Below are positions 49,709 through 58,797 of a stretch of 64,000 nt of DNA, piece by piece. Source of the stretch: Sporomusa acidovorans (lineage in GTDB: Bacteria; Bacillota; Negativicutes; Sporomusales; Sporomusaceae). The stretch spans positions 124,001-188,000 of the forward strand of contig NZ_FNAM01000001.1 in the NCBI RefSeq assembly GCF_900101845.1. Reading direction: 5' to 3'. The position numbers and the translations under genes were made by a program. Below the pieces are notes generated by a model. That model ran no database searches and was not told where the DNA came from. It saw nothing but the letters and a program-made list of their open reading frames with translations. Positions within the stretch are counted from its first letter, which is position 1. Every line of letters begins with the position of its first letter.

Positions 49709-50464
49709 TTGCATATATTATTAACGAATGACGATGGCATACTTGCACCGGGGATAAAAGCACTCTGGGAAGAACTCTTACCATTTGCGAAAATTACCGT
49801 CGTCGCCCCAGATAGTGAAAAAAGTGCATCCAGTCAGGCAATTACTGTACACCATCCCATTTGGGTAGATGAACATTATATAAATAAGGATATTCGCGCC
49901 TGGCGGGTTGGCGGAACACCCACTGACTGCGTTAAAGTTGCGTTGGAGTCGCTGTTAATTAGTGATCAACCAGATATTATTGTATCTGGAATCAATCAAG
50001 GGTCAAATTTAGGTACCGATGTTTTATATTCAGGAACGGTAAGTGCTGCCATTGAAGGAGCGTTGCACGGTCTACCGGCAATTGCTATGTCATTAGACAG
50101 CTGGCAAGAATATGATTATAAACCAGCCGCCAGATTGGCAAAAAAAATTATAGAAACAATGATAAATAAAAGCTTACCCCCCAATACACTCCTTAACGTC
50201 AATGTTCCCGCATTACCTGAAAACCAGTTAAAAGGTATAGCTATTACTAAGCTGGGGGTTCGTAACTACGAAAACACTTTTGAGCGACGTTTAGATCCCC
50301 GTGGACGTACCTATTATTGGATGAGCGGTCATGTCTCCGAAACAGAAAACTCCCCCGATAGTGATATTATTGCACTCAAAGACGGTAAAGTTTCCATTAC
50401 ACCGATCCATTTCGATTTAACAAATTATGGAATAATGAATATTTTAGAAACTTGGGGACTATAA
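49709..50464 (+). CDS. surE: 5'/3'-nucleotidase SurE
   Basis: The 251-residue protein has the metal site LLTNDDGILAPG, APDSEKSASSQAIT, GTPTDCVKVAL and SGINQGSNLGTDVLYSGTVSAA, the SurE signatures. It dephosphorylates nucleoside monophosphates. The TTG at 49709 follows TAGGAGG at 49695-49701. It lies 18 bases after queE. Confidence 0.95.
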   Translation: MHILLTNDDGILAPGIKALWEELLPFAKITVVAPDSEKSASSQAITVHHPIWVDEHYINKDIRAWRVGGTPTDCVKVALESLLISDQPDIIVSGINQGSNLGTDVLYSGTVSAAIEGALHGLPAIAMSLDSWQEYDYKPAARLAKKIIETMINKSLPPNTLLNVNVPALPENQLKGIAITKLGVRNYENTFERRLDPRGRTYYWMSGHVSETENSPDSDIIALKDGKVSITPIHFDLTNYGIMNILETWGL

Positions 50465-50539
50465 ACTTATCCTACAATTCCGGCATATTTGGCCGTTATT
50501 TGCATAAATTTACTGTAAAAGGTGTCAGGAGGGAGCAAT

Positions 50540-50956
50540 ATGGCCAAAATTTCCCGTCGGATAAAAAACTACCCCCAAACTTCACGGAATACTAACATTT
50601 CTATGGCTATTTTCAAAGGAGTCGCGTTTAGCATTGCTATCTCACTTATATCTGCTGTTTTTCTTTCGATAATTAGTTTGCTATCTGATAATAAGTTTAT
50701 TGATAACTACATTGAATACATAATGGTAGCGGTAACAATGACCAGTATTTTTGCCGGTAGCGTTTTCGCAACAAAACAAATAGCAGCCAAAGGGTTGTTT
50801 ATTGGCTGCACTGTCGGTATTATCTATGTGCTGTTCTCAATAGGAGTAGGACTTGAATTAGGTCATGAACAAATCTCTGTGCTTATGCTGGTTAATAAAT
50901 TCGCTGCCGGCAGTCTAGCGGGAGCACTTGGCGGGTTTATTGGTGTAAATTTATAA
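50540..50956 (+). CDS. TIGR04086 family membrane protein (YrzE-like)
   Basis: The 138-residue protein has four predicted membrane helices with small residues (AGSVFATKQ, GCTVGIIYVLFS, AGSLAGALGGFIG). It fits the TIGR04086 family of Firmicutes, of unknown function. The ATG at 50540 follows CAGGAGGGAG; an upstream frame from 50522 would not have this site. It stands alone after surE. Confidence 0.78.
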   Translation: MAKISRRIKNYPQTSRNTNISMAIFKGVAFSIAISLISAVFLSIISLLSDNKFIDNYIEYIMVAVTMTSIFAGSVFATKQIAAKGLFIGCTVGIIYVLFSIGVGLELGHEQISVLMLVNKFAAGSLAGALGGFIGVNL

Positions 50957-51033
50957 ATTACACTAATTGGCTAAGCAGGGATTCTTTTTATAAGCTTGAA
51001 TTATTACATTAAAGCTTTGATCGCAATAAAAAC

Positions 51034-51047
51034 GAACATATGTTCAA
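51034..51047. promoter_or_regulatory. Possible LexA (SOS) box
   Basis: CGAACATATGTTCA agrees with 13 of the 14 positions of the Gram-positive LexA consensus CGAACRNRYGTTYG. It lies 160 bases before the HAD phosphatase gene, in a gap with no other gene. A further half-site GAACATA lies at about 51077. No well-spaced promoter is clear, so regulation is uncertain. Confidence 0.5.
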
Positions 51048-51206
51048 AATAAAATATGGACTATATATTAATTGTGAACATATCGCGGACAAGCTAGTTT
51101 TCCTTAACTTGATAGTTATTTTGAGTTATCAAATACATTCAGCCCAGGAGATCTATCATTTTCCTGGGTTTATGAACCAACAGAAATTTTTTACAGGAGG
51201 ATACAA

Positions 51207-51854
51207 TTGGGATTTAAGGGCGTCTTATTTGATCTTGATGGTACACTAATCGATACTTCAGATTTAATTATCCGTTCTTTCCAACATACGTTTCACCAAC
51301 ACTATGGACGGACATTAACCCCTAAAGAAGTATATGCATTTTTTGGTAAACCCCTTAGGGATGCCATGGAGTTCTATGGTCCGGATAAAGTGGACGAATT
51401 GATTAGGACTTACAGAGAATTCAATCTGGCCCACCATGACGAATTAACGACTGGTTTTACTAAGGTACCGGAAACGATTCAAAAACTCTATAATAACGGT
51501 GTACGTATGGCCATAGTAACTTCAAAAACGAAAGGTACGGCGATTCGCGGTCTAAAACTATTTGATATGGATAAATATTTTTTTGCTGTTATTGGTCATG
51601 AAGAATGTCAAACCCATAAACCAAAACCTGAACCTGTGCTGCGGGCACTTGCAGCTATCAAGCTTGAGCCTACAGATTGCTTGATGGTGGGAGATAGTCC
51701 TTTTGATTTGGCGAGTGCACGTGCAGCCGGAACAAAAACAGCCGCCGTTCGTTGGACGCAAGTTGATTGGGAATTGCTACTAGCTGAACAGCCAGACTAT
51801 GAGCTCACTACAATTGAAGATTTACTTACAATATGTGAAGTAGAAAATAAATAG
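51207..51854 (+). CDS. HAD-family phosphatase (PpaX/Gph-like)
   Basis: The 215-residue protein has FDLDGTLIDTSD (nucleophile Asp), VTSKTKGTA (motif II), KPKPEPVL and VGDSPFDLASA (motif IV). It fits pyrophosphatase PpaX or phosphoglycolate phosphatase. The TTG at 51207 has a strong ACAGGAGG. It is followed closely by mtnP. A LexA-like box lies upstream. Confidence 0.9.
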   Translation: MGFKGVLFDLDGTLIDTSDLIIRSFQHTFHQHYGRTLTPKEVYAFFGKPLRDAMEFYGPDKVDELIRTYREFNLAHHDELTTGFTKVPETIQKLYNNGVRMAIVTSKTKGTAIRGLKLFDMDKYFFAVIGHEECQTHKPKPEPVLRALAAIKLEPTDCLMVGDSPFDLASARAAGTKTAAVRWTQVDWELLLAEQPDYELTTIEDLLTICEVENK

Positions 51855-51869
51855 GCAGGGTGATAAGCT

Positions 51870-52661
51870 ATGAAAATCGCCATTATTGGTGGGACAGGTG
51901 TATATGATCCGAAAATCTTAAATAATATTCGTGAAGAATGCGTTGCCACGCCATTTGGCATTGTACGTTTCAAAAGCGGCGAATATGCGGGAGAGCAAAT
52001 CGCTTTTATCCCGCGTCATGGCAGTACTCATTCAATTCCGCCACACTTAATCAACTATCGGGCCAATATCTGGGCTATGAAAAAGCTTGGCGTACAAAAT
52101 ATTATTGCAACAACGGCCGTGGGTTCACTTAACCTGGACATGAAACCAGGTAGCTTCGTACTTATTGATCAGTTTCTCGATTTTGTTAAAAACAGGGTAA
52201 CAACATTTTATGAAGGGGGAGAACGGGGCGTTGTTCATGTAGATGTAACCACACCTTATTGTCCTTCCATTCGCAAAACACTCTGTGAATTTGCCCAGAA
52301 ATTAAACATTCCCATTCATGAACAAGGAACATATGTCTGCACTGATGGTCCCCGCTTTGAGACACCGGCTGAGATTAAAATGTTTGCAAAGTTAGGGGGC
52401 GATGTTGTCGGTATGACGAATGTTCCTGAGGTTGTTTTAGCCAGAGAAGCAGAAATGTGCTATGCGACTGTTTCGATGGTTACTAATTATGCTGCAGGTA
52501 TCTCGCCACAACCATTAACCCATCATGAAGTTTTGGAAACAATGCAAGCTAATACGGAGAATATTAAACAGTTAATTTTATCGGCTTTAGAAAACTTACA
52601 ACCAGAACTTGACTGTACTTGCAAACATGCTTTAGCCGAATATGGTGGCTTTAAACTATAA
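51870..52661 (+). CDS. mtnP: S-methyl-5'-thioadenosine phosphorylase family protein
   Basis: The 263-residue purine nucleoside phosphorylase homologue has IIGGTGVYDP, RHGSTHSIPPHLINYRANI and QGTYVCTDGPRFETPAEIKMF. It cleaves 5'-methylthioadenosine with phosphate; some bacterial relatives prefer methylthioinosine or other purine nucleosides. Its place beside ahcY and mtaD supports a role in MTA and SAH salvage. The deaminase downstream makes methylthioinosine a possible substrate. Confidence 0.92.
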   Translation: MKIAIIGGTGVYDPKILNNIREECVATPFGIVRFKSGEYAGEQIAFIPRHGSTHSIPPHLINYRANIWAMKKLGVQNIIATTAVGSLNLDMKPGSFVLIDQFLDFVKNRVTTFYEGGERGVVHVDVTTPYCPSIRKTLCEFAQKLNIPIHEQGTYVCTDGPRFETPAEIKMFAKLGGDVVGMTNVPEVVLAREAEMCYATVSMVTNYAAGISPQPLTHHEVLETMQANTENIKQLILSALENLQPELDCTCKHALAEYGGFKL

Positions 52662-52691
52662 TAATGTAGGTAAGGAAGGAGCTTTTCACTT

Positions 52692-53933
52692 ATGGAATCA
52701 ATAATTCGTGATATCAGCTTAGCACCGCAAGGTATGGATAAAATCAACTGGGTTAAGGAATTTATGCCTGTTCTGAATGTATTAAATGATGAACTTTCTC
52801 AGACAAAACCGTTATCCGGCAAGAATGTGGTTTTAACCATGCATCTGGAGGCAAAAACAGCCTATCTGGCGCTTGTACTTAAAAATGCCGGTGCAAATGT
52901 GGCGGTTACCGGCAGCAACCCGCTGTCCACACAGGACGATGTAGCGGCTGCCTTAGCCTCGCAAGGTGTCAAAGTCTTTGCCTGGTACAATACTACGGCC
53001 GAAGAATATGAAGGATTCTTGCATAAAGCCCTTGACACTAAACCTGATATCATTGTTGATGACGGCGGCGATTTAGTATCACTGCTTCATGGTGACCGCA
53101 GTGATATGCTGAGTAATATTTTAGGTGGATCCGAGGAAACAACAACAGGCGTACTACGCTTGCGGGCGTTAGCTGAAGCTAATCGTTTGAAATTCCCTAT
53201 GATTGCTGTAAACGATGCTTATTGTAAATATTTATTTGACAACCGTTATGGTACCGGACAGTCTACCTGGGATGGAATTATGAGAACGACTAATCTTACG
53301 GTAGCCGGTAAAACGGTGGTTGTGGCCGGTTATGGCTGGTGTGGCCGCGGGGTAGCTATGCGCGCCAAAGGATTGGGAGCTAATGTTATTATTACAGAAA
53401 TCAATCCAATTAAAGCTATTGAAGCCGTATTTGACGGCTTTACTGTATTGCCTATGCAGGAGGCCGCCTCACGTGGTGATATTTTTGTTACGTTAACCGG
53501 CTGCAAAGATGTAATTCGCCGTGAGCATATGAAGGTCATGAAACCGGGTGCTATCATGGCAAATGCAGGTCACTTTGACGTCGAAATCAACAAAGATGAT
53601 TTGGCTGCTCTCGCTCAAAGTCGTAAAACAGTACGTAAAAATATAGAAGAATTTGTTATGGCGGATGGACGTAAATTATACCTATTAGCTGAAGGCCGGC
53701 TGGTCAATTTGGCTGCCGGCGACGGTCATCCAACAGAGATTATGGATTTATCCTTTGCAATGCAGACTTTGGCCGTACTTCACATTGCTGAAAACCATGC
53801 AAAACTAGAGAATAAAGTATATACCGTAACAAATGAAATGGATAATCGTGTTGCTGCACTCAAACTAAAAGCTATGGGCTTTCAGATTGACCAACTTAGC
53901 GCTGAACAGGAAGCCTATCTGCATAAAGCCTAA
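52692..53933 (+). CDS. ahcY: Adenosylhomocysteinase (short type)
   Basis: The 413-residue protein has the NAD-binding motif [21 protein letters not shown] and the C-terminal [13 protein letters not shown]. It hydrolyses S-adenosylhomocysteine, or S-inosylhomocysteine in relatives, to homocysteine. It is the short form lacking the insertion found in the 430-495-residue enzymes, as in archaea and Thermotoga. The downstream deaminase gene raises the question of which nucleoside is its substrate. Confidence 0.93.
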   Translation: MESIIRDISLAPQGMDKINWVKEFMPVLNVLNDELSQTKPLSGKNVVLTMHLEAKTAYLALVLKNAGANVAVTGSNPLSTQDDVAAALASQGVKVFAWYNTTAEEYEGFLHKALDTKPDIIVDDGGDLVSLLHGDRSDMLSNILGGSEETTTGVLRLRALAEANRLKFPMIAVNDAYCKYLFDNRYGTGQSTWDGIMRTTNLTVAGKTVVVAGYGWCGRGVAMRAKGLGANVIITEINPIKAIEAVFDGFTVLPMQEAASRGDIFVTLTGCKDVIRREHMKVMKPGAIMANAGHFDVEINKDDLAALAQSRKTVRKNIEEFVMADGRKLYLLAEGRLVNLAAGDGHPTEIMDLSFAMQTLAVLHIAENHAKLENKVYTVTNEMDNRVAALKLKAMGFQIDQLSAEQEAYLHKA

Positions 53934-53959
53934 TCCTGAAGAAAAGGGAGGCCCTACTG

Positions 53960-55243
53960 ATGAACAATATATTACTCAAAGATGGCGATGTTCTCTGCGC
54001 TGACGGTCAAGTACGTCAACAGGATATTGCCATCAGCGGTTCATTTATTACCCAAATTGGCACTGTCGAAGGTCAGGCTGATCGAATTATCGACTGCCAT
54101 GATAAACTAATTATTCCGGGGTTTGTTAATACTCATACGCATGCGGCTATGACATTATTCCGCAGTTACGCTGATGATATGATGCTCATGGATTGGCTAC
54201 AGACTAAAATTTGGCCTGCCGAGGAAAACCTGACCGCCGAAGATGTCTATTGGGGAACGCTTTTAGCGATTGCCGAAATGCTCAAATCCGGCACAACTTG
54301 TTTTGCCGATATGTACTTTTTTATGCCGGAAGTGGCCCGGGCAGTAGCGGAAAGTGGCATCCGGGCAGTGTTGGCAAGAGGAATGGCAGGGGTTGCACCT
54401 ACTGCCAATCAGGCACTTGCTGAAAGTGAAAACTTTTATAAGGAATGGCACAATACAGCTGACGGCAGAATTACCGTAATGCTTGGCCCACATGCACCAT
54501 ATACCTGTCCGCCGGACTACCTAAAAAAAGTAACGGCATTGGCGGCAAAACTTGGAGCGCAAATTCATATTCATCTATCAGAAACAGCTGGTGAAGTCGC
54601 TGATTGTCAAAAACAATATGGTAAATCACCTATTGCTTTGATGGAGGAATTAGGCGTGCTGGATCACGGTGTTTTAGCCGCCCATTGTATTCACATATCA
54701 CCAAATGATATTGCCATTATGAAAGAAAAAGGCGTACGAGTAGCACATAATCCTGGCAGCAATATGAAGTTGGCCAGTGGCGTTGCACCTGTTCCGGATA
54801 TGCAAAAAGCAGGCCTTTGTGTCGGTCTAGGCACAGATGGCGCGGCTAGCAATAATAATCTCGATATGCTTGAAGAACTACGTTTGGCAGCAATGCTCCA
54901 TAAAGTTCACCGTTTAGACCCATTGTCTGTTCCTACCAAAACAGCAGTAGACATGGCAACCGTTTCCGGGGCAGAAGCGGTGGGTCTGGGCACCCTAACC
55001 GGTAAAATTCAAACTTCCTACAAAGCAGACATAACGATCTTTGATATGCAGGAGCCATATTGGCATCCCCGCCACGAACGTTTGTCACTTCTGACTTATG
55101 CCGCCAGTTCCCGTGATGTTCATACCGTAATTGTTGATGGTAAAATCCTGCTAGATAATCATCAGCTTACCACCATTGACCAAGAACGACTGATAGCTGA
55201 AGTTGACCACCGAGGAATACGTTTAGTAAACCACAAATCATAA
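53960..55243 (+). CDS. mtaD: 5-methylthioadenosine / S-adenosylhomocysteine deaminase
   Basis: The 427-residue amidohydrolase has the metal motif NTHTHAAMTLFR, HIHLSETAGE, AHCIHISPNDI and GTDGAASNNNLD. It deaminates MTA, SAH or related adenosine compounds to the inosine forms. The ATG at 53960 follows GGGAGG. It is the third gene of mtnP-ahcY-mtaD. Confidence 0.94.
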   Translation: MNNILLKDGDVLCADGQVRQQDIAISGSFITQIGTVEGQADRIIDCHDKLIIPGFVNTHTHAAMTLFRSYADDMMLMDWLQTKIWPAEENLTAEDVYWGTLLAIAEMLKSGTTCFADMYFFMPEVARAVAESGIRAVLARGMAGVAPTANQALAESENFYKEWHNTADGRITVMLGPHAPYTCPPDYLKKVTALAAKLGAQIHIHLSETAGEVADCQKQYGKSPIALMEELGVLDHGVLAAHCIHISPNDIAIMKEKGVRVAHNPGSNMKLASGVAPVPDMQKAGLCVGLGTDGAASNNNLDMLEELRLAAMLHKVHRLDPLSVPTKTAVDMATVSGAEAVGLGTLTGKIQTSYKADITIFDMQEPYWHPRHERLSLLTYAASSRDVHTVIVDGKILLDNHQLTTIDQERLIAEVDHRGIRLVNHKS

Positions 55244-55360
55244 TAAAAATATGTGCTTTTTTTAACTTTCTAACAGGATTTGCCCTAATTATATTGAATT
55301 ACTTAAAATAAACTAATTTTATTACATAAATAATTATCTGATAATGGGAGGGGCAGCCCC

Positions 55361-56524
55361 ATGTTTGAGCAAGCTAATCGTATGCAAACGTTAGCTTCTG
55401 CGATTTTCACACAAGTGGATGATTTGCGCAAAACCGAAATTGCCGCAGGAAAAGATGTGATTACCTTAAGTATCGGCAGTCCTGATATGGCACCGGCACC
55501 GCATATTGTGGAGGCTCTAAAAAAATCTACCAATTGCTGCTTTAATTATGGTTATACCTTGTCTAAAGGAGTACCTGACCTATTAGACGCTATTTCTCAG
55601 TGGTACCGCAAATTTGATGTTGAATTAGACCCGGAAACTGAAATTCATTCACTTATCGGCTCACAGGATGGCCTGGCTCATATTGCTTTATGCCTTGTAA
55701 ATCCGGGGGATGTTGTACTTGTACCAGATCCCGGCTATCCCATTTTTAGCGCAGGTCCTCTCATTGCTGGCGCTGAACTCTATCGCATGCCGCTTATCGC
55801 TGCCAACAACTATCTGCCAGATTTAAACACAATCGAAGAATCCGTGCTGAAGCGAGCCAAAATGATGATTTTAAATTATCCCAATAACCCATTAGCCGCA
55901 ACGGCACCCCGTAGTTTTTTAGAGCAGGTTGTTGCTTTTGCCAAGCATTACAATATTTTAGTTTGTTACGATTTTGCCTATAGTGATTTAGTGTTTGACG
56001 GTTATAAGCCGGATAGCTTTTTATCCATCCCGGGTGCCAAAGAAATCGGCATAGAATTTAATTCTCTATCTAAAACCTATAATATGGCAGGTTGCAGGGT
56101 AGGCTACGTGGTAGGTAATGCAAAAATTATATCACTTTTAGGACGCTTGAAATCTAATTTTGACTATGGAATTTTTTATCCGCTACAACAAGCTGCGATT
56201 GCTGCTCTTACAGGTTCGCAGGATTGCGTTAGGGAAACAGTTGCCACTTATCAAAAACGCCGCGATATTATTGTTGACGGATTCAACGAATTTGGCTGGA
56301 AGGTAGACCGCCCCAAAGCTTCCATGTATGTTTGGGCGCCTGTGCCTACCAAACAATCGTCCTTTGATTTTACCGTGTCACTCATACAAAATACCGGAGT
56401 CGCCGTCATACCCGGCAGTGCCTTTGGCACTTGTGGTGAAGGGTATGTGCGCATCGCATTAGTTCAGCCTGAAGGTCGATTAGCAGAAGCTGTAACTAGA
56501 ATAAGAAAGTGGCTAAAACTATAG
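55361..56524 (+). CDS. PLP-dependent aminotransferase class I/II
   Basis: The 387-residue aminotransferase has GSPDMAPAPHIVEAL, LNYPNNPLAATA, the PLP lysine in NSLSKTYNMAGCRVGY and a C-terminal RIALVQPEGRL. It resembles LL-diaminopimelate aminotransferase-like proteins of Firmicutes, but the substrate is not fixed by motifs. The ATG at 55361 follows GGGAGGGG. It lies 20 bases before the ASCH-like gene. Confidence 0.85.
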   Translation: MFEQANRMQTLASAIFTQVDDLRKTEIAAGKDVITLSIGSPDMAPAPHIVEALKKSTNCCFNYGYTLSKGVPDLLDAISQWYRKFDVELDPETEIHSLIGSQDGLAHIALCLVNPGDVVLVPDPGYPIFSAGPLIAGAELYRMPLIAANNYLPDLNTIEESVLKRAKMMILNYPNNPLAATAPRSFLEQVVAFAKHYNILVCYDFAYSDLVFDGYKPDSFLSIPGAKEIGIEFNSLSKTYNMAGCRVGYVVGNAKIISLLGRLKSNFDYGIFYPLQQAAIAALTGSQDCVRETVATYQKRRDIIVDGFNEFGWKVDRPKASMYVWAPVPTKQSSFDFTVSLIQNTGVAVIPGSAFGTCGEGYVRIALVQPEGRLAEAVTRIRKWLKL

Positions 56525-56546
56525 GAGGAAATAGGAGGACTTTGTG

Positions 56547-56894
56547 ATGAAGGCATTGAATTTTTATTCGTCTAATTACCACAGTCAACTGGTTTGTCGT
56601 CGTAAAATATGTACCATCCGGCTTGGTGATAAGACCACCAAATACTCAGAGGGTGATATCGTCTGGGTAACGGTTGGCAAACGTTTTTCCCAAAAGAAAA
56701 GAATATTTACAGCTGCCATTGATCGGGTTTTAGTTAAACCTATTTCTCAACTGACAATGGATGATTTACAAGGTGAAAATCCGGATCTTACCAGCATCGA
56801 TGATTTAATGGTCTTTTTAGAGTCTATTTATGATAAGACCTTAACCAACAGTGATATTGTAACTGTGGTATACTTTTCTGAAATCATCGAATAG
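56547..56894 (+). CDS. ASCH-like RNA-binding protein
   Basis: The 115-residue protein has TIRLGDKTTKYSEGDIVWVTVGKRF and IDRVLVKPISQLTMDDLQGENPDL, which match ASCH-type proteins thought to bind RNA or nucleotides. The function is unknown. The region upstream has two tandem ribosome-site repeats TAGGAGGAAATAGGAGGA; the ATG at 56547 is the better-spaced start, 3 bases after an in-frame GTG. Confidence 0.78.
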   Translation: MKALNFYSSNYHSQLVCRRKICTIRLGDKTTKYSEGDIVWVTVGKRFSQKKRIFTAAIDRVLVKPISQLTMDDLQGENPDLTSIDDLMVFLESIYDKTLTNSDIVTVVYFSEIIE

Positions 56895-56933
56895 CAGGTA
56901 GAATATAAATTAAATAAAGGAGTGCATTTTCCA

Positions 56934-57506
56934 ATGTCTAAACCAATCCCCGTAGGTATTTCCGCTCGTCACGTGCATGTAACGCGTGAACACCTTGATA
57001 TCTTGTTTGGTAAGGGATATCAGCTAACAGTAAAAAAAGACCTTTCACAACCAGGTCAATTCGCTAGTGAAGAACAAGTGGATTTAGTCACTGAAAAAGG
57101 GGCCTTTAAAAAGGTTCGTATCCTTGGACCTGAACGCAAACAAACTCAGGTTGAAATCGCTCTGACTGATGCTTTAAAACTTGGAATTAAACCACCTGTT
57201 CGTGATTCTGGTGACGTAAAGGGTTCACCTGGACTAACTATAGTAGGTCCTAAAGGCGAAATTAAGCTGGCAGAAGGCGTTATTGCTGCTTGCCGCCACA
57301 TCCACATGACCCCAGCAGACGCTGCCGAATATGGAGTAAAGGATAAAGATATTGTTAAAGCACGCTGTGACGGTGAACGAGGACTTATATTCGACAATGT
57401 TTTAATCAGGGTCAGCGACAAATTTAAACTTGAATGTCACCTTGACACAGATGAAGGTAATGCCGCAAAAATTGGTACTGGCGGTACGATTGAACTTATA
57501 AAATAA
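56934..57506 (+). CDS. pduL: Phosphate propanoyltransferase (PduL/PTAC)
   Basis: The 190-residue protein has the two zinc-binding HxH motifs, ARHVHVTREHLD and CRHIHMTPADA, of the PduL fold. It transfers acyl groups between CoA and phosphate and can replace Pta in fermentation. There is no microcompartment gene nearby, and no encapsulation peptide is evident. The ATG at 56934 follows AAAGGAG with an 11-base gap. It ends before a 50-bp perfect palindrome. Confidence 0.9.
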   Translation: MSKPIPVGISARHVHVTREHLDILFGKGYQLTVKKDLSQPGQFASEEQVDLVTEKGAFKKVRILGPERKQTQVEIALTDALKLGIKPPVRDSGDVKGSPGLTIVGPKGEIKLAEGVIAACRHIHMTPADAAEYGVKDKDIVKARCDGERGLIFDNVLIRVSDKFKLECHLDTDEGNAAKIGTGGTIELIK

Positions 57507-57512
57507 GAACTT

Positions 57513-57562
57513 TAAAGCTACCCCCATGTCGTATTATATAATACGACATGGGGGTAGCTTTA
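57513..57562. terminator. 50-bp perfect palindrome, probable bidirectional terminator
   Basis: Positions 57513-57537 and 57538-57562 are exact reverse complements, with no central loop bases. The arms run TAAAGCTACCCCCATGTCG inwards to TATTAT. It begins 6 bases after the pduL stop and ends TTTATT. The length and perfection are unusual for a terminator. Confidence 0.8.
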
Positions 57563-57967
57563 TTACATGTGCTGCTGCTAAACGTATACTATGTTACTAT
57601 GTGCGGGTATACGATGCAAGAATACTAGAATACATAGTTTTATAGATTCATTTAAACTAAAATAGGGCAGGAATTTATGCTGTAGATAGAGAACTTTTAT
57701 TAAATATTTAAAAACAGAGTGAACTATGATGATGAATTCAAGAATCTCATTTAAAATGTCAGAAACACTAATACTGCTGAGTGTATTACGTTAATAAGAT
57801 GATAAGTATTTGTAGTGTTGCTTCCAATGTCAATATTAACACCGGCTCACATAATTGCTGAACGAATAAGGAAGGCTATTGCTGAATATCCGTTTTTCAA
57901 AGCCGGAGGTCCGTAGTAATAGTCGGCAGTTTGTATAGCCAGAGTTAAAAATGAAAAGTATGTACTG
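57563..57967. other. Gene-poor region, possibly decayed coding sequence
   Basis: No intact gene is supported. One short frame starting at 57826 reads MSILTPAHIIAERIRKAIAE and stops a few codons later at GGP; it looks protein-like but has no recognisable family. Another short frame starts near 57728. The AT-rich character and stop codons suggest decay of one or more genes. There is no strong hairpin. Confidence 0.4.
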
Positions 57968-58693
57968 GTGGTGTCAAATGTGACTCATGAAATCGGTGAT
58001 TACAAGACGTATTCCTTGGCTGGCACAGACCAGGAAGTACGATTTATTACTAATGTGCTAAACTTAAGTCCTGGCCAATCTATTTTAGATTTGTATTGTG
58101 GTTATGGCCGCCATGCAATAGAACTTGCTAAACAGGGTTTTGAAGTTACAGGCGTAGATGCTACACAGGATTTTTTAGATATCGCCGCCCAAAAAGCCCA
58201 GGAAGCCAATGTAAATATTACCTTTACTAAAGAAGATATGAGAGAGCTTAACTATGTTCAAAATTTTGCTGCCGTTATCAATATGTTTGCTGCTTTTGGA
58301 TATTTTACCGATGATGAAAATGCAAATATAATAAAACTGGTTGTTAAGGCATTACAGCCAAATGGCTTATTTCTGATTGATTTATTAAATAGAGATTGGA
58401 TGGTTCACAATAATTTAAACCGTTATTGGCGGCACCCTAGCGGAGAATATGTTCTCACCTATAAAGTTGAACTAGAGAAGGGTATCGTAACCATGAAACG
58501 TCAATTAATCAACCAGGTTACTGGTACAAAAACTCAGTATCAATTTGTTTTAAGAGCCTATTCACTACCCGAAATGGTTAAAATATTCCGTAGCAGCGGA
58601 TTATCCGTCCTATCAACTTATGGCGGATTTGATGGTCGTTCCTATAGTTCCGAAACTCCAAGAATGATTATTCTTGCAAAAAAAAATCCGTAA
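57968..58693 (+). CDS. SAM-dependent class I methyltransferase
   Basis: The 241-residue protein has motif I ILDLYCGYGRHAIELAKQGFEVTGVDAT, then EDMREL and NMFAAFGYF, typical of a Rossmann-fold methyltransferase of the UbiE/small-molecule kind. The substrate is unknown. The start GTG at 57968 (or 57971) has no clear ribosome site, and the region upstream is degenerate, so the N-terminus may be shorter or longer than shown. It is followed by a terminator. Confidence 0.82.
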   Translation: MVSNVTHEIGDYKTYSLAGTDQEVRFITNVLNLSPGQSILDLYCGYGRHAIELAKQGFEVTGVDATQDFLDIAAQKAQEANVNITFTKEDMRELNYVQNFAAVINMFAAFGYFTDDENANIIKLVVKALQPNGLFLIDLLNRDWMVHNNLNRYWRHPSGEYVLTYKVELEKGIVTMKRQLINQVTGTKTQYQFVLRAYSLPEMVKIFRSSGLSVLSTYGGFDGRSYSSETPRMIILAKKNP

Positions 58694-58694
58694 C

Positions 58695-58727
58695 AAAAAA
58701 AGAGACAGCAAAGTCTCTTTTTTTTGT
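58695..58727 (+). terminator. Intrinsic terminator
   Basis: The stem AGAGAC/GTCTCT with AGCAAA-type loop lies between runs of A and eight T. Confidence 0.9.
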
Positions 58728-58797
58728 ACCTTATTACTATCACACTGCACTGCTCTTTCATAACATAATATGAAGAGGAATGGCGGGGTGAATAGCA

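Noticed and set aside
51040-51249. A 69-codon plus-strand frame starting in the LexA-like box
   Set aside because: No ribosome site; it overlaps the true start of the HAD phosphatase gene and the sequence looks like translated AT-rich spacer.
55361-56524. Firm assignment of the aminotransferase as DapL
   Set aside because: The resemblance is to the general class I/II group, and motifs do not separate DapL from other aminotransferases; only the broad call is kept.
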